A DNA stretch of 64,000 bases from Methanosarcina mazei S-6 (GTDB lineage Archaea > Halobacteriota > Methanosarcinia > Methanosarcinales > Methanosarcinaceae). Shown in pieces: positions 27,875-38,489 of this stretch; the stretch's first letter is position 1, and every line of letters begins with the position of its first letter. The notes below the pieces were generated by a model. The model was not told the origin of the DNA and did no database searches. It was given only the letters and a program-made list of their open reading frames with translations. Location of the stretch: NCBI RefSeq assembly GCF_000970205.1, contig NZ_CP009512.1:2108001-2172000 (forward strand). The letters run 5' to 3'. Made by a program: the position numbers and the translations under genes.

Positions 27875-30048
27875 TTTGCATTACTCCACGCATACCGAAG
27901 GATAAAACCTGAAAAACAGCTTTTCAGTATAATTAAAAAAATCCATAGAGATTATTCAAATTATTATATATATCCTGAAATGAAAACATATAAAGAAATA
28001 AAGATAGATAGTCACCAAATCGGGGAATAAGAAGTTATTGAAAGTGTCGAAGTTATTGAAAGTATCGAATTTATTGAAAACGCCTTTAATACCCTGATTT
28101 GATGACTGAAGATTATATTTTCTTTAATATTCAGTAATCTGCCGGCTAAGCTACTGGCTCAGCCTGTATTACTATCTGCAGCCACAGAAGTTCTGGAAAC
28201 ATTTAAAGAATTTTATCTTAAAGAAACACCATTTTAAGTTAAAGAAACTGTAGCATCCACACATATTATTTCCCTCCACTATTTACTAAACGGTTCTTGA
28301 TCTTTACATATTAAGAAAGTGGGTTCTTAAGGTTATGCAAGTTTTTTCCTGCTAGATTATCCATTAAACCTAACCCTTTATCGACCCCCCCGTCTGGTGT
28401 TTTACTCACGGCAACTCTTTTTGAGAAATTTTAGATCGATTTTCATTCAGAAAGGAGCAGATTTAATCGTGGTCGCCAGAGAGTATAAAATAAATAGATA
28501 TTGATAAATTATATAAATTCACAAGAATAATATTTTCTTATTATTGGTAGACTTGGAAAATCCGCGCAGAAATGCAGCCCGAAATCAAGCTTTCTTTTCC
28601 TTTTAATTTAAAAATTATAACCCCAGGAAATACCCGGAAATATCAGGATATTGTTATTCAGCATATTTCCCAGGCGGAAATAAAGGTTCAGGCACATCCA
28701 GATCCCCTTTCAGAACTAAATCTCATTAATGCTCTCAAATAAGGCTATCTTGCCCGAAGAAGAGAATACAACACTTTTAAGATACATACAATTTAACTTC
28801 AGCTTTTCCTGCAGTAATGAAAAAAATTGAAGAAATTTTTAAAGTAGATTTCTAAGTAAAAAATCCTGTAAAATGACTTAGGAATAAAGAAGATATAATT
28901 TCATGATTTTTGTTCTTGATATTGTCTTTAGCAATGACCATGAAGCCATTCCCAAAGTGAATATTTGAAGTTGTATTTTTACCATTCCTTAATCATTTCT
29001 GAAAAATAAAAGTTTAGCATACCAATTTGATTAAGCTGGTTTAAACATTTTTTAGTTTAAAATATGTGGAATACAGCCAATTTTTAAAGAATTATACAGG
29101 AAGCCTGTAAAAAGAGTCTAAAGCCTGAAAAAGAGTGTATTATGACCAGATGTTATCAGTAAAAATAAGCATAAGCCATAAATTCAAAATATAACAACCC
29201 CGGGGACGTGTTCATTATATTTTGAAAGGATGGCTATGAGAAGATTTGTTCAGCTCAGGCAGTTCATTCTGCTTTATTTAACTTCAGAAGAACCAGCCAA
29301 AGATGCTGAGGGTTGTCTTTGAATAGATCACTGTTACCTTGCTGTAATAGAGACTGAAAAATCCCATTATATTTTCCTCCTGATTTTATTTGTATATGTC
29401 TTTAGTTTATTATCCTGTTTTTTCTGTACATTAGTGGAAAGAATGGAGTTTTTGAGTTAAAATTAGTCATTTAATAGTATAATCACTCCTTACAGTCAAA
29501 CTCTTTTATCAACCCCCACAATCATATTCTACTCAGTACAATTATTATACATGTTAGTCCGGTTTCACTTCCTGTTTACAGGGAATACAGACTAAACTTT
29601 AATTGCCTGAGAGTATAAATAAATATATACTCGCTGGATATATAAAATCAACAGAATTAACGATACTTATCATTAAATAGTCCTTGAGATTTTGGAGAAA
29701 TAATGCTGTAAATAAATGACTAACTTCTAAATTTAAATTGCCGGTGATAATTTTAACTGTAAATTCCTGAAATAAGTTTTTTATTTGCCTTTTATGCAAA
29801 AAAGAGAAAAATAAGGTTTTTAGTGGAAACTGAGGGATTATAAACCCTTTTAACTCAGACAAAAAACTTTAGAGATTTTAAAATCAGCTGAAACGGCAGA
29901 TAACCCTTTCTAATTATAAACTATTTCAATTGGTTTTTTTTCTTGAAAAGTCCTTCTTCGTTAAGAAGATTTATAATTAGCTATAATATAAATAAGCATG
30001 AATTCTTATTTTATATAACTGCCGTCTCCTGAAGAAAAGCCTTTAAAT
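27875..30048. other. 2.2-kb region without convincing genes
   Basis: This stretch is AT-rich with many stops in all frames. One 56-residue frame stands at 28572-28742, beginning MQPEIKLSF and without a ribosome site. A 30-residue frame at 29231-29323 follows GAAAGG. An 87-residue minus-strand frame at 29599-29862 has no usable start context. Near 29160-29330 a short stretch is less AT-rich and could hold an RNA, but I cannot show one. It may be decayed sequence. Confidence 0.5.
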
Positions 30049-30690
30049 TCAAACTCCCAGCATTCCGATCAATTCTTTAGCCCATTTTAACTTCTTTTTC
30101 TTAATCGGATTTACACACGGGTCTTCAAAATCAAACCCTGCAAGCCTGACACTTTTAGCCCTGAAGTTCTGGGCTACAAAAACGCATCGGTCCCCGTCAC
30201 TGAACCCGCCGAAATTATATACTTTATCGAAGGGCTCTGCCTGGGTGGTCGCAATAAAGCGTTTGAACCTGGGAACGTATTTTTCCAGCTTATCCAGGTT
30301 GTCTCCGTGGGCGTGGATAAGGACAATAGAGCCCTGCTCACAGGCAACGATCTCTTTTTCTAGATCAGATTCGGAATTGCCGTCCAGGTCAGTACATATG
30401 ACCTCAGGCACCCGTCCCATGTCCATAAAAGCAGCAGAAGCTCCGTCGGCTGCAATAATAACAAAAGCTGAAAGATCGATTTTTGAAAGTTCAGCCCTCA
30501 GCCCGGGAGCATTTCCACAGGCCAGGACTGGCTTTTCCGAAATCACAGCTTCGAGTTCAGAAAGGCTGACAGTATTTTTCACAGTCAGCATGCTGGAAAG
30601 GAACATGGCTGCCTTTTCATCGCCTTCGCGGTCGAACCCGAAGTCTTTAAGAATTCTTTCATATATCGGCTCCCAGGCAGCAAAGTCCAT
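30049..30690 (-). CDS. mptE: 6-hydroxymethyl-7,8-dihydropterin pyrophosphokinase, archaeal MptE type
   Basis: A 213-residue protein of the DUF115/MptE family. It shows LACGNAPGL (nucleotide-binding loop), AADGAS, CTDLDGN and HAHGDN motifs, and FGGFSDGDRCVFVA. MptE transfers pyrophosphate from ATP to 6-hydroxymethyl-dihydropterin, a step to tetrahydromethanopterin/tetrahydrosarcinapterin, the C1 carrier of methanogens. The family identity is strong; the specific activity is from known members. It lies downstream of ileS on the same strand with about 80 bases between them, so co-transcription is possible. Confidence 0.85.
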   Translation of the reverse strand: MDFAAWEPIYERILKDFGFDREGDEKAAMFLSSMLTVKNTVSLSELEAVISEKPVLACGNAPGLRAELSKIDLSAFVIIAADGASAAFMDMGRVPEVICTDLDGNSESDLEKEIVACEQGSIVLIHAHGDNLDKLEKYVPRFKRFIATTQAEPFDKVYNFGGFSDGDRCVFVAQNFRAKSVRLAGFDFEDPCVNPIKKKKLKWAKELIGMLGV

Positions 30691-30768
30691 ATGTATAACT
30701 CCTTTCCTGTTTTTCGTTTCTGAGCTTAGATTTCTTTCTTGAGTTATGTTCCTAAATAAATTTCTAAA

Positions 30769-33700
30769 TTATTTCTTTGCAATTCCCATTTTCATGGCAA
30801 TGCCTTCCACATCCCAGTCCTTTACAAGGTCTCCGGAAACATCGACCCCGCTGCCGATATCAAATACATCGGCTCTAACCTCTTCTGCGATTAGGTCTTT
30901 AAGGGTTTCAACGAGCTTCAATACCCTTTCGTCTTCAATCCGGACAGAAACCTGAATGTTTTCGTCCACAACAAGGTCAAGCTCCTTCCTCATGTCCTGT
31001 AGCCTGCGGATTACTTCCCTTGCATACCCTTCAGCTTCGAGCTCGGGAGTAAGGTTTGCATCCACATAAACAGGACCAGCATCGGACTCGGCACTGGCTG
31101 TTCCTTCAGGCAGGGTCTCTTTGAAGTTTGCCATTTCCGGACTAACCTTAACAGTGCTTCCATCAGCCAGGGTAAGCTCGAATTCGCCTGCTTCGTCAAA
31201 GGCTTTCTTTAGAGCAAAGCCGTCAACTTTCTGCAGGGCAGGGACAACCTTTCCGGCGTCCCTCTTGAATACAGGTCCTATCTTTCCGGGGTCAGGAATA
31301 ACCTCAAGCCCCAGTTCGTCCCAGCTCTTGCCCACGCCTGTGAGCACAATGTCTTTGGAATTTGTCTGGTCCATAAGGACAGAACGCAGCCTTTCGACAG
31401 CTCTTGCTGCATCCTCGCTTTCAGGGGAGACAACAATTCTGGAAACGGGCCACCTGAGTTTTCTTCCTGCCTTCTGGCGGGCGTTTGAGGCAGCTTCCAC
31501 AATTGAGCGTGCGGTATTCATAGCTTCTTCAAGTTCGGTGTCAAGGTAAGCTTCATTGACCTTCGGCCAGTCGCACATATGGACAGATTCGGGAGCTTTC
31601 GGGTCCACGTTCCTGATAAGGTTCTGGTACATTTCTTCAGCCAGGTAGGGCATGAAAGGCGAGATCAGTTTTGTAATGGTTACATAGACCTCGTAAAGCA
31701 CACAGTAAGCTGCAAGCTTGTCAGGGTCGTCAGCCTCGGTCCAGGTTCTCGGGCGGATAAGCTGGATGTACCAGCGCGAGAGGTCTTCGAGAGTAAAATC
31801 AAGGATCTCACGGACTGCTTTGTGCAGCAGGTACCCGCTCATGGCTTCGTCCACAGATTTTACCACGGACTGGGCTCTTGAGAGAATCCACCTGTCTTCT
31901 TCGCGCAGGGCATCTCTTACGGAATCAAGGCTGACCTGCATGGGGTCAAAGTTGTCAAGTGCCATGTACGGCAGCGGGAACCTGAAAACGTTCCAGAGGA
32001 TGTTGATAGAACGGTGTACGGTCTCAACTTCTTCCAGATTAAACTTGAGGTCGTCCCAGGGCGCACTTGAGGAGAGCACGTAAGCGCGCAGGGTATCCGC
32101 CCCGAACCTGTCTATAATTTCCAGAGGTGAAATTACGTTTCCAAGGCTCTTGGACATCTTCTTTCCGCCGGCGTCAAGGGTAAACCCGTGCATGAGCACG
32201 CTCTTATAAGGAGCCCTTCCAAAGCCGACCATGCTTGCTCCGAGCTGGGAATAGAACCATCCTCTTGTCTGGTCATGCCCTTCGGTAATAAAGTCAGCAG
32301 GCCACCATTCATCAAACTGATCCCGGGTCTGCGGGAACTTGAGGGTTGCCCAGGAAGCTACAGCCGAGTCAAACCAGACGTCAAAGACATCTTCAACACG
32401 CTTTTTCTCCCCGCCGCACTCACAGGGCACGGTAACTCTGTCCACATAGGGGCGGTGAAGTTCTATATCGCCGTTTAATCCCGCCTTTTCCAGAAGTTCT
32501 GCTTTTGTACCTATTACCTCAAGCTTTCCGCATTTTTTGCATTTCCACACAGGAATTGGAATTCCCCAGTAACGCTGCCTGGAAATGCACCAGTCACGTG
32601 CGCCCTCAACCCAGGTCCTGAACCTGGCTGAACCTGCCCAGTCAGGGTACCAGTCTACAGCATCAATTTCTTCGAGCATTTTTTCCTTGATTTCGGTAAC
32701 CTTGAGGAACCACTGCTCAGTTGCAAGGTAGATGATGGGGGTCTTGCAGCGCCAGCAGTGCCCATACCTGTGTGTGACCGTGCCTTCGGCAAGGAGCCTG
32801 TTGCGGGCTTTGAGGTCTTCGATTATAATGGGGTTTGCTTCTTTAACGTTCTTGCCGGCATATTCCCCTGCTTCTTCGGTATATGAACCGTTTGAGCCAA
32901 CGGGACAGAGGATAGGGAGCTTATGCTTTGCTCCGAGGTTGAAGTCGTCCATACCGTGTCCGGGCGCGATATGTACACAGCCTGTATTTTCCACGGTTAC
33001 GAAGTCTGCAAGGTAAACACCGTGCTTTATCTCGTTCTGGACAGGCACGAGGTCCCCGACAGGGCTTTCGTATTCGAGCTTTGTTAACTCTTCCCCGAGC
33101 ATAGTCTCAAGCACTTCAAAGTCCGTATACCTGCCCTGCTTGAGGACGTTTTTAATAAGTTCAGTGGCTGCGATAAGGATTTCTTCCGAGCCGTCCTGCC
33201 TGATTGCCCTGAATTTGGAGTACTCGTAAGCAGGGTGAACAGCCACTGCCACGTTTGCAGGGATTGTCCAGGGCGTGGTTGTCCAGATGACTATGAAAGT
33301 GTTTTCTTCGCCTTTGACCCTGAATTTGACATAGATTGAAGGGTCAGTCCTTTCAGAATATTCGACCTCGGAGTCTGCAATTGCAGTCTCACAGCGCGGG
33401 CACCAGTTTACGGAACGCTTGCCCACTTCAAGGAGATCCTTTTCACTTGCCTGCTTGAGAGTCCACCAGGCAGCTTCGATATACTCGTCTTTTAAGGTCA
33501 TATAGGGGTCTGGCCACTGGAGCCATACTCCGAGCCTCTGGAACTGCTCGGTCATTGCCTGCTTCTGCTTGATAGCGAATTCCTTGCATTTTTCAATAAA
33601 GTTCTCTACCCCGAAGCTTTCAATGTCCTTTTTGGACTTGAAGCCGAGAACGCCTTCGACCTTAACCTCAATAGGAAGGCCGTGCATGTCCCAGCCAGGG

Positions 33701-33945
33701 CGCTCAAGGATGTAGCGGTTGTTCATGGAATAATAGCGGAGAATGGAATCTTTAATGATCTTGTTCCAGGCAGTCCCCAGGTGAATATGTCCCGTTGTGT
33801 ACGGAGGACCGTCAACGAAAAAAAGTCTTTTTCCGCTCTTGCGGTGCTCACGGGTTTTCCGATAGGCATCGCTGTCTTCCCAGAACTGCGTTACTTTTTT
33901 TTCTATTTGTTCTGCATCATATTTGGCAGTGATTTCTTTTATCAT
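30769..33945 (-). CDS. ileS: Isoleucyl-tRNA synthetase
   Basis: A 1058-residue class I aminoacyl-tRNA synthetase. The HIGH-like motif is HIHLG at residues about 53-57 and KMSKS follows within [22 protein letters not shown] and the editing CP1 region are present, and zinc-binding CKKCGK and CECGG occur in the middle. It charges tRNA-Ile in the cytosol. The ATG at 3943-45 on the complement lies 54 bases from the divergent integrase gene. The length and domain order fit the archaeal/eukaryote-like IleRS. Confidence 0.97.
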   Translation of the reverse strand: MIKEITAKYDAEQIEKKVTQFWEDSDAYRKTREHRKSGKRLFFVDGPPYTTGHIHLGTAWNKIIKDSILRYYSMNNRYILERPGWDMHGLPIEVKVEGVLGFKSKKDIESFGVENFIEKCKEFAIKQKQAMTEQFQRLGVWLQWPDPYMTLKDEYIEAAWWTLKQASEKDLLEVGKRSVNWCPRCETAIADSEVEYSERTDPSIYVKFRVKGEENTFIVIWTTTPWTIPANVAVAVHPAYEYSKFRAIRQDGSEEILIAATELIKNVLKQGRYTDFEVLETMLGEELTKLEYESPVGDLVPVQNEIKHGVYLADFVTVENTGCVHIAPGHGMDDFNLGAKHKLPILCPVGSNGSYTEEAGEYAGKNVKEANPIIIEDLKARNRLLAEGTVTHRYGHCWRCKTPIIYLATEQWFLKVTEIKEKMLEEIDAVDWYPDWAGSARFRTWVEGARDWCISRQRYWGIPIPVWKCKKCGKLEVIGTKAELLEKAGLNGDIELHRPYVDRVTVPCECGGEKKRVEDVFDVWFDSAVASWATLKFPQTRDQFDEWWPADFITEGHDQTRGWFYSQLGASMVGFGRAPYKSVLMHGFTLDAGGKKMSKSLGNVISPLEIIDRFGADTLRAYVLSSSAPWDDLKFNLEEVETVHRSINILWNVFRFPLPYMALDNFDPMQVSLDSVRDALREEDRWILSRAQSVVKSVDEAMSGYLLHKAVREILDFTLEDLSRWYIQLIRPRTWTEADDPDKLAAYCVLYEVYVTITKLISPFMPYLAEEMYQNLIRNVDPKAPESVHMCDWPKVNEAYLDTELEEAMNTARSIVEAASNARQKAGRKLRWPVSRIVVSPESEDAARAVERLRSVLMDQTNSKDIVLTGVGKSWDELGLEVIPDPGKIGPVFKRDAGKVVPALQKVDGFALKKAFDEAGEFELTLADGSTVKVSPEMANFKETLPEGTASAESDAGPVYVDANLTPELEAEGYAREVIRRLQDMRKELDLVVDENIQVSVRIEDERVLKLVETLKDLIAEEVRADVFDIGSGVDVSGDLVKDWDVEGIAMKMGIAKK

Positions 33946-33999
33946 AGAAGACCTTCAAAGGTGATATCTTTTATAGTTTATTGTTTATATACTAGAAAC
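33946..33999. promoter_or_regulatory. Divergent promoter spacer between ileS and the integrase
   Basis: Only 54 bases separate the two start codons. TTTATATACTAG, ending near 33993, is a TATA box that would place integrase transcription at or close to its ATG. TCTTTTATAGTTTATTG could serve the opposite direction. This is the left edge of the AT-rich element, and the attachment site, if intact, should be here or in the integrase gene. Confidence 0.5.
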
Positions 34000-35061
34000 A
34001 TGGATATGGATTCTTTCCTTGATGAATATTTACAAAGGTTAGAGGACGATGGACTGAGTAAACGGACAATTGATAACAACATTTTCATATTAAAACCTTT
34101 TATAAAATGGCTTGATGGTAGGGAAGTCACAGATAAAACCGTCATGGAGTATCTAAGATTCCTAAAGCCTAGAAACTATACAGATAGTACCCTTTATCAA
34201 TACCGAGCTATCTTAAAAAAGTTTCTATCAACCTTTTCACCTGAACAAGCCAGAAATATAAAATTAAAAGTAAAACGCAAAGAGCCGCCTATTATTCTTA
34301 CTCAGGCTGAAATAGAGCAGCTTATAGAAGCTTGCAGAAATCCCAGAGATAAAGCCTTAATAGCTTTTCTTTATGAGGCAGGCTGCCGTAAAGGTGAGCT
34401 AGTATCAATTAGATTGGAGAATGTGACTTTTACAGAGTATGGCGCGACTGTGACTATACCAAAAGGTAAGACAGGACCTAGAACAATTCCCATAGTGTAT
34501 GCAGCTTCATACTTGAGGCAATGGGTAGAAAGTCACCCAACTAAAGGACAGTGTGATCCTCTCTTTTGTTCTCTTCAGGAACCATTTGCACAATTCTCTT
34601 TTTCCGGACTATCACACCTTATGAGGACATTAAAAGAAAGGACAGGCATAAAGAAGGATTTATACCCTCATTTATTCCGACACAGTAGAGCGAGTCATTT
34701 AGCTAACCAATTTACAGAACAACAGTTAAAACAATTTCTAGGCTGGACTGCAGGCTCAAACATGGCTGCTATATATGTTCACCTTTCACAAAGAGACATT
34801 CAGGACGCAGTTTTAAAGGCATATGGTATAGAGTCCCAGACTGAAGAGAAAAAGTCTTTTAAAGTCGGCAAATGCCCTAGGTGTAAAGAAATAAATCCGG
34901 AAACCTCTTCTTATTGTGGTAAGTGTGGTATGCCATTACGTGACGATTCTATAAAACAATTAGAGACTGAACAGGATACTTTTGAAACTGAATTTAGTCA
35001 ACTAATAGCGAAATATCCAAATATATTAGAAGCTCTTGCTAAATATAAAAAGAATGATTGA
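34000..35061 (+). CDS. Tyrosine recombinase/integrase with C-terminal zinc ribbon
   Basis: A 353-residue site-specific recombinase. Catalytic residues seen are R130 (AGCRKGEL), K155/157 (IPKGK), H224-x-x-R227 (PHLFRHSR), GW at 248-249 and Y259 (AAIYVHLS). A SAM-like N-terminal core-binding domain covers residues 1-85. After the catalytic domain, CPRC (292-295) and CGKC (306-309) form a zinc ribbon, an add-on common in archaeal Xer-like integrases. ATG 34000 is chosen from the TATA position; the frame is open back into ileS. It is the likely integration enzyme of the AT-rich block to its right. Confidence 0.9.
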   Translation: MDMDSFLDEYLQRLEDDGLSKRTIDNNIFILKPFIKWLDGREVTDKTVMEYLRFLKPRNYTDSTLYQYRAILKKFLSTFSPEQARNIKLKVKRKEPPIILTQAEIEQLIEACRNPRDKALIAFLYEAGCRKGELVSIRLENVTFTEYGATVTIPKGKTGPRTIPIVYAASYLRQWVESHPTKGQCDPLFCSLQEPFAQFSFSGLSHLMRTLKERTGIKKDLYPHLFRHSRASHLANQFTEQQLKQFLGWTAGSNMAAIYVHLSQRDIQDAVLKAYGIESQTEEKKSFKVGKCPRCKEINPETSSYCGKCGMPLRDDSIKQLETEQDTFETEFSQLIAKYPNILEALAKYKKND

Positions 35062-35149
35062 TTGATATACAAAGAAAGCATATATAATGTAATTACTGTA
35101 TCAAAGTTAATGGAGGACAGTACGCGGCAGGGTGTTTTACCCTGAAACC

Positions 35150-35338
35150 ATGACGGAAGATACAACCGCCTATACAGAGACATTATGTAATATCGACAGC
35201 GAGACACAGCAAGACGTAAGAAAATACGTTTCAACACATGAAGACTTTCTACAGAGGACTTTAAAGTTTGGAAGTCCGCTACAGAGAGCGAAAGCTTTAC
35301 TCTTTTTCAAGATTGCTAAAGGAGAGGTTACTCTGTGA
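35150..35338 (+). CDS. Small hypothetical protein
   Basis: A 62-residue acidic-to-mixed protein (MTEDTTAYTETLCNID, then a helical segment QRAKALLFFKIAKGEV). A GTG start at 35132 would add six residues. A short hairpin, CAGGGT/ACCCTG at 35127-35143, lies immediately before the ATG and could affect translation. No family is recognised. It sits between the integrase and the RHH gene, a usual place for small regulators. Confidence 0.55.
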   Translation: MTEDTTAYTETLCNIDSETQQDVRKYVSTHEDFLQRTLKFGSPLQRAKALLFFKIAKGEVTL

Positions 35339-35567
35339 CTTCTTCTGAGCACTCTTTTGTTTTTTCGTTTTTACTAGCTTATGCTTTAAGCCTACATAGT
35401 ATGATTTTTCATTTTTATTTTTATGGCTTTAAAATTGAGTCACGGCTATAGTATAAAACGTTTATGGTGAAGAAAAGTATCTTATATAATAAACTTTCGA
35501 AATCCTTATATACTAAGATAACTAATATATAAATGTTAAGTTACGTTAAAATTGGAGTATGATTTGT

Positions 35568-35726
35568 ATGGACAGATTTGGAAAACAACTTAGAGCGAAT
35601 GTTTACCTCAATGAGGATCTTGCACAGATTGTAGAAGACAACAGGAAACAGGCAAAAATGAGCCTGAGCGGATATATTGCAAGCGTACTTGAGAACGCAC
35701 TCATGCCAAAAGAAGGAGCAGTATAA
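35568..35726 (+). CDS. Ribbon-helix-helix DNA-binding protein
   Basis: A 52-residue protein: a short strand LRANVYLNEDL, then helix IVEDNRKQAKMSLSGYIASVLENAL, the pattern of MetJ/Arc/CopG repressors where S-x-S-x-Y-I marks the turn before helix 2. GGAG lies 10 bases before ATG 35568 and a TATA box CTTATATACTAAG lies at about 35514-35526. It is likely a repressor controlling the element's copy number, replication or integrase. Confidence 0.75.
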   Translation: MDRFGKQLRANVYLNEDLAQIVEDNRKQAKMSLSGYIASVLENALMPKEGAV

Positions 35727-35832
35727 AAAAGAAAAGACCGGATTTTAGTCCTACACCTACTGAGCCTTCCAAACTTCGCAGGTGCAGAACTGAGAAACCC
35801 AAATTACAAAAGTAACTCAGGAATGATAAAAA

Positions 35833-36111
35833 ATGGTGTCACTACTATATAATAATATTGATTTAGAAGTATATAAATCTTATGCTATTTCTACAGTCTC
35901 AGCCGTTGCTGAAAATCCTAATACTTACCTTGATGATAGTGTCCAGCCGCTATGTGTTGCGGCACGTAAAAGTAAACATGTTACTGCTATCGTAAAATTA
36001 CATGGTGTAGAGCGTGCACTTTGTAGGTGTGGGAAGAGCCAGGAATTGAAGTACCACATAGTTGCAGCAATTTTCCAGCAGCAACAGATTTGCAGAGTGG
36101 GTGGGTGTTGA
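35833..36111 (+). CDS. Hypothetical protein upstream of the DUF927 gene
   Basis: A 92-residue frame with six Cys and a CRCGK pair. The stop lies two bases before the ATG of the DUF927 gene, so coupling is plausible. The ribosome site is weak (GGAATGA), and the second half overlaps an alternative N-terminal extension of the next frame. I do not recognise it. Confidence 0.45.
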   Translation: MVSLLYNNIDLEVYKSYAISTVSAVAENPNTYLDDSVQPLCVAARKSKHVTAIVKLHGVERALCRCGKSQELKYHIVAAIFQQQQICRVGGC

Positions 36112-36113
36112 GC

Positions 36114-38441
36114 ATGGAAAACGAAGAAAATGTTTGCTTTGATATCGAGCCTGAAGAAGAGCAGGCAGTACTTACTATTGATCAGAAATTACAGAACACT
36201 TTAAAACTGTTAAAACCTGAAATGGATTACTTTGAGAAAACGAGAATAGCTAAAAGCTTTATTGAAAACTGCTTAATTAATGAAGAATTTAGCGACTCTG
36301 ATGCTGATTCATACATAAAACTTAAACTAGCTAAAGAATTAGGGTTTGAAGGTAGAGATGGTAGTAAGGCTGTGACTATTATCTTGAACAGATACAAAGA
36401 TCTAGCACTTGCAAAGATGAGCACAAGGAAAACTAAAGTACAGAAACCTGTACAAAAAATTATAACAAGCTCTATGAGTTCTGATATTGTCAATGACATA
36501 ATCATGAAATGGGAAGATTATGTTTACCCTTATGATTACAGCGTAAAGAACGGAAAAGTAGTAAAAACTGCAGATCAAACGAACTACAAAACTATGGAAG
36601 TTGAAACAATTGATAAAGAAGTTTCACTTACTCCATTTATTCTATGCGGTAAATCTGTAGGAGAAAAGAAGTATTATAAAATAAGATACGAGCTTAACGA
36701 TTCCTATAATGAATTTGTTGTACCAATGGAAGACTTATTAGATAACAATACTATGCAGAGAGTATTAACAAGTCATGGCATTAATATACCAGCTAGTTTA
36801 AAGTTTGAGGCTAATGATTATATAGGTGCTTTTATCCACCAATTAGGAAATAATCTAAAAACAATATCTGTGACGGTGCAGAATGGATGGAATGAGGACT
36901 TTAGTGTTTTTGCTATCGGTAACAATGGTATTACAAAAGATGGAATAATACCTATAGTGAGCTTAGTAGACTCTGAAAAACACATAAAGCCATTTGTTCA
37001 AAAAGGTAACTCTGAATGCTGGAAAGAAGGTGTAACGCCTGTACTTAGTAATCCAAAGCCTAGGTTTTTATTTTACCATGGCATGAGTTCAGCACTTATC
37101 AGGATATTAGGAGTAGAACAGGATATTGTTGATGTAGTAGGTAATACCTCAACAGGTAAATCTGGTTCTATTGCTGTAGTCTCTAGTGCGATAGGTAACC
37201 CTTCAGTGAAACCTGATGGATACGCTTTAGAAGTCGGTAACTCAGACAATCCTCTTATGGCTCATGCTGCGGGATTAAGAGATATGCCTGTAATTTTTGA
37301 AGAGGCAACAGGTGAAGAAAAGAGAAAAGCAGTTATTAAGGCAGCCTATAACATTGCAAACGGTGTTGACAAAACAAGATCACAGAAGAACGGTAAAGTC
37401 CGAAATGATGTATTAGAAATTAGATCTAATGTTCTTATATCCTGCGAACAACCTATATCTGAAGAGGTTAAGACTGCAGGCGGAAAGCAGAGAATTAAAG
37501 ATTTAAAGAATGTATTAGAAGACTCAATACCAAATGGTGAAATGATAGACAGGACTAAAAAAATTATATTTAATAATTATGGATTCTTCTTTCCGCTTTA
37601 CATTCAAAAAATAATGTTTGATATTCCAAGAGTCAGAGCATTATATGAGCAGGCTAATGAAAGAATTACTAAAGATTTTGGTAATATTCCAAAAGAGTGT
37701 GCAGCAACAGCTAACAGAAGTAGAAACGTATTTGCAGCAAAATTAGTTGCCGGATATCTTTGTGAGGAATTATTCAGAGAAATAGGAATCTCTGCAAAGA
37801 CAGAACAAGAAACAGAAGATCTTGTAAATGAAATGTTTAAAGAATGTGTCTTAAACAATCCTGTAGAGCTTGATTATGTGAAAGCTATTAGAGTAATATT
37901 AGCTTGGAGAGCTGCAACAGATGAATTTGTAAAAACAGATGATGTAAATTACTCTAAGGAGAAATCAGGCGAAGAAACAGAAAAGGAATTAAAAATCATT
38001 GGTACTAAATTTACAGCTAAAATGAATAGTGCAGGATTATCAAATAGTGTATTAAGTGATTTCCATAAAAAAGGAATCTCAGACAGCGAATACTTTAAAA
38101 GCGTAAAAATAAATGGTAAATCCTGTGCAGCTATAAAACTCAATATTAAGAAAATGGAAAGTATCATATCAGAATATGAAAGTAAAGATCCTCTAGCCTT
38201 ATTTGAAGAAGGAGAAGAAACAGATAATAAACCAATTATGAGAAATCCTGATCCAACTATTCAAATGAGGTATGAGAAAATTATAAAGTACCTTAAATTC
38301 ATGAAAGAAGACATGGAAATTAAATCAGTAGACTCAATTTCATTAGAAATGGCTTTAAAATTTGAAGTCACAGATTATTTAAATATCTTAGTTAAACATT
38401 CAAGAGTAAAGAAAACACCAACAGGAGAATTTTATATTTAA
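36114..38441 (+). CDS. DUF927-family P-loop protein, putative replicative helicase/primase-helicase
   Basis: A 775-residue protein. The central domain matches DUF927: NGWNEDFSVFAIGN, then Walker A GNTSTGKS (about 343-350), Walker-B-like MPVIFEEAT, and a sensor LISCEQPIS. DUF927 proteins are helicase-like ATPases found in plasmids, phages and integrative elements, often as replication proteins. The C-terminal part may be a winged-helix tail (ISLEMALKFEVTDYLNILVKHSRVKKTPTGEFYI). I use ATG 36114; the frame opens 87 bases earlier. A terminator and an iteron cluster follow immediately, supporting a replication role. Confidence 0.75.
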   Translation: MENEENVCFDIEPEEEQAVLTIDQKLQNTLKLLKPEMDYFEKTRIAKSFIENCLINEEFSDSDADSYIKLKLAKELGFEGRDGSKAVTIILNRYKDLALAKMSTRKTKVQKPVQKIITSSMSSDIVNDIIMKWEDYVYPYDYSVKNGKVVKTADQTNYKTMEVETIDKEVSLTPFILCGKSVGEKKYYKIRYELNDSYNEFVVPMEDLLDNNTMQRVLTSHGINIPASLKFEANDYIGAFIHQLGNNLKTISVTVQNGWNEDFSVFAIGNNGITKDGIIPIVSLVDSEKHIKPFVQKGNSECWKEGVTPVLSNPKPRFLFYHGMSSALIRILGVEQDIVDVVGNTSTGKSGSIAVVSSAIGNPSVKPDGYALEVGNSDNPLMAHAAGLRDMPVIFEEATGEEKRKAVIKAAYNIANGVDKTRSQKNGKVRNDVLEIRSNVLISCEQPISEEVKTAGGKQRIKDLKNVLEDSIPNGEMIDRTKKIIFNNYGFFFPLYIQKIMFDIPRVRALYEQANERITKDFGNIPKECAATANRSRNVFAAKLVAGYLCEELFREIGISAKTEQETEDLVNEMFKECVLNNPVELDYVKAIRVILAWRAATDEFVKTDDVNYSKEKSGEETEKELKIIGTKFTAKMNSAGLSNSVLSDFHKKGISDSEYFKSVKINGKSCAAIKLNIKKMESIISEYESKDPLALFEEGEETDNKPIMRNPDPTIQMRYEKIIKYLKFMKEDMEIKSVDSISLEMALKFEVTDYLNILVKHSRVKKTPTGEFYI

Positions 38442-38459
38442 TTCTCCTTTATTTTTTTT
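38424..38459 (+). terminator. Hairpin terminator of the DUF927 gene
   Basis: GGAGAATT and AATTCTCC form an 8-bp stem with an 8-base loop followed by TTTATTTTTTTT. The stop codon lies within the loop/arm. Confidence 0.75.
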
Positions 38460-38489
38460 CAATAATTAACTTTTAAAATAAATTTAGAA

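Noticed and set aside
29599-29862. 87-residue minus-strand frame
   Set aside because: No start context, no neighbour logic, and composition like random AT-rich sequence.
33682-33999. N-terminal extension of the integrase into ileS
   Set aside because: The extension lies opposite conserved ileS codons; the TATA box and the ATG at 34000 indicate the real start.
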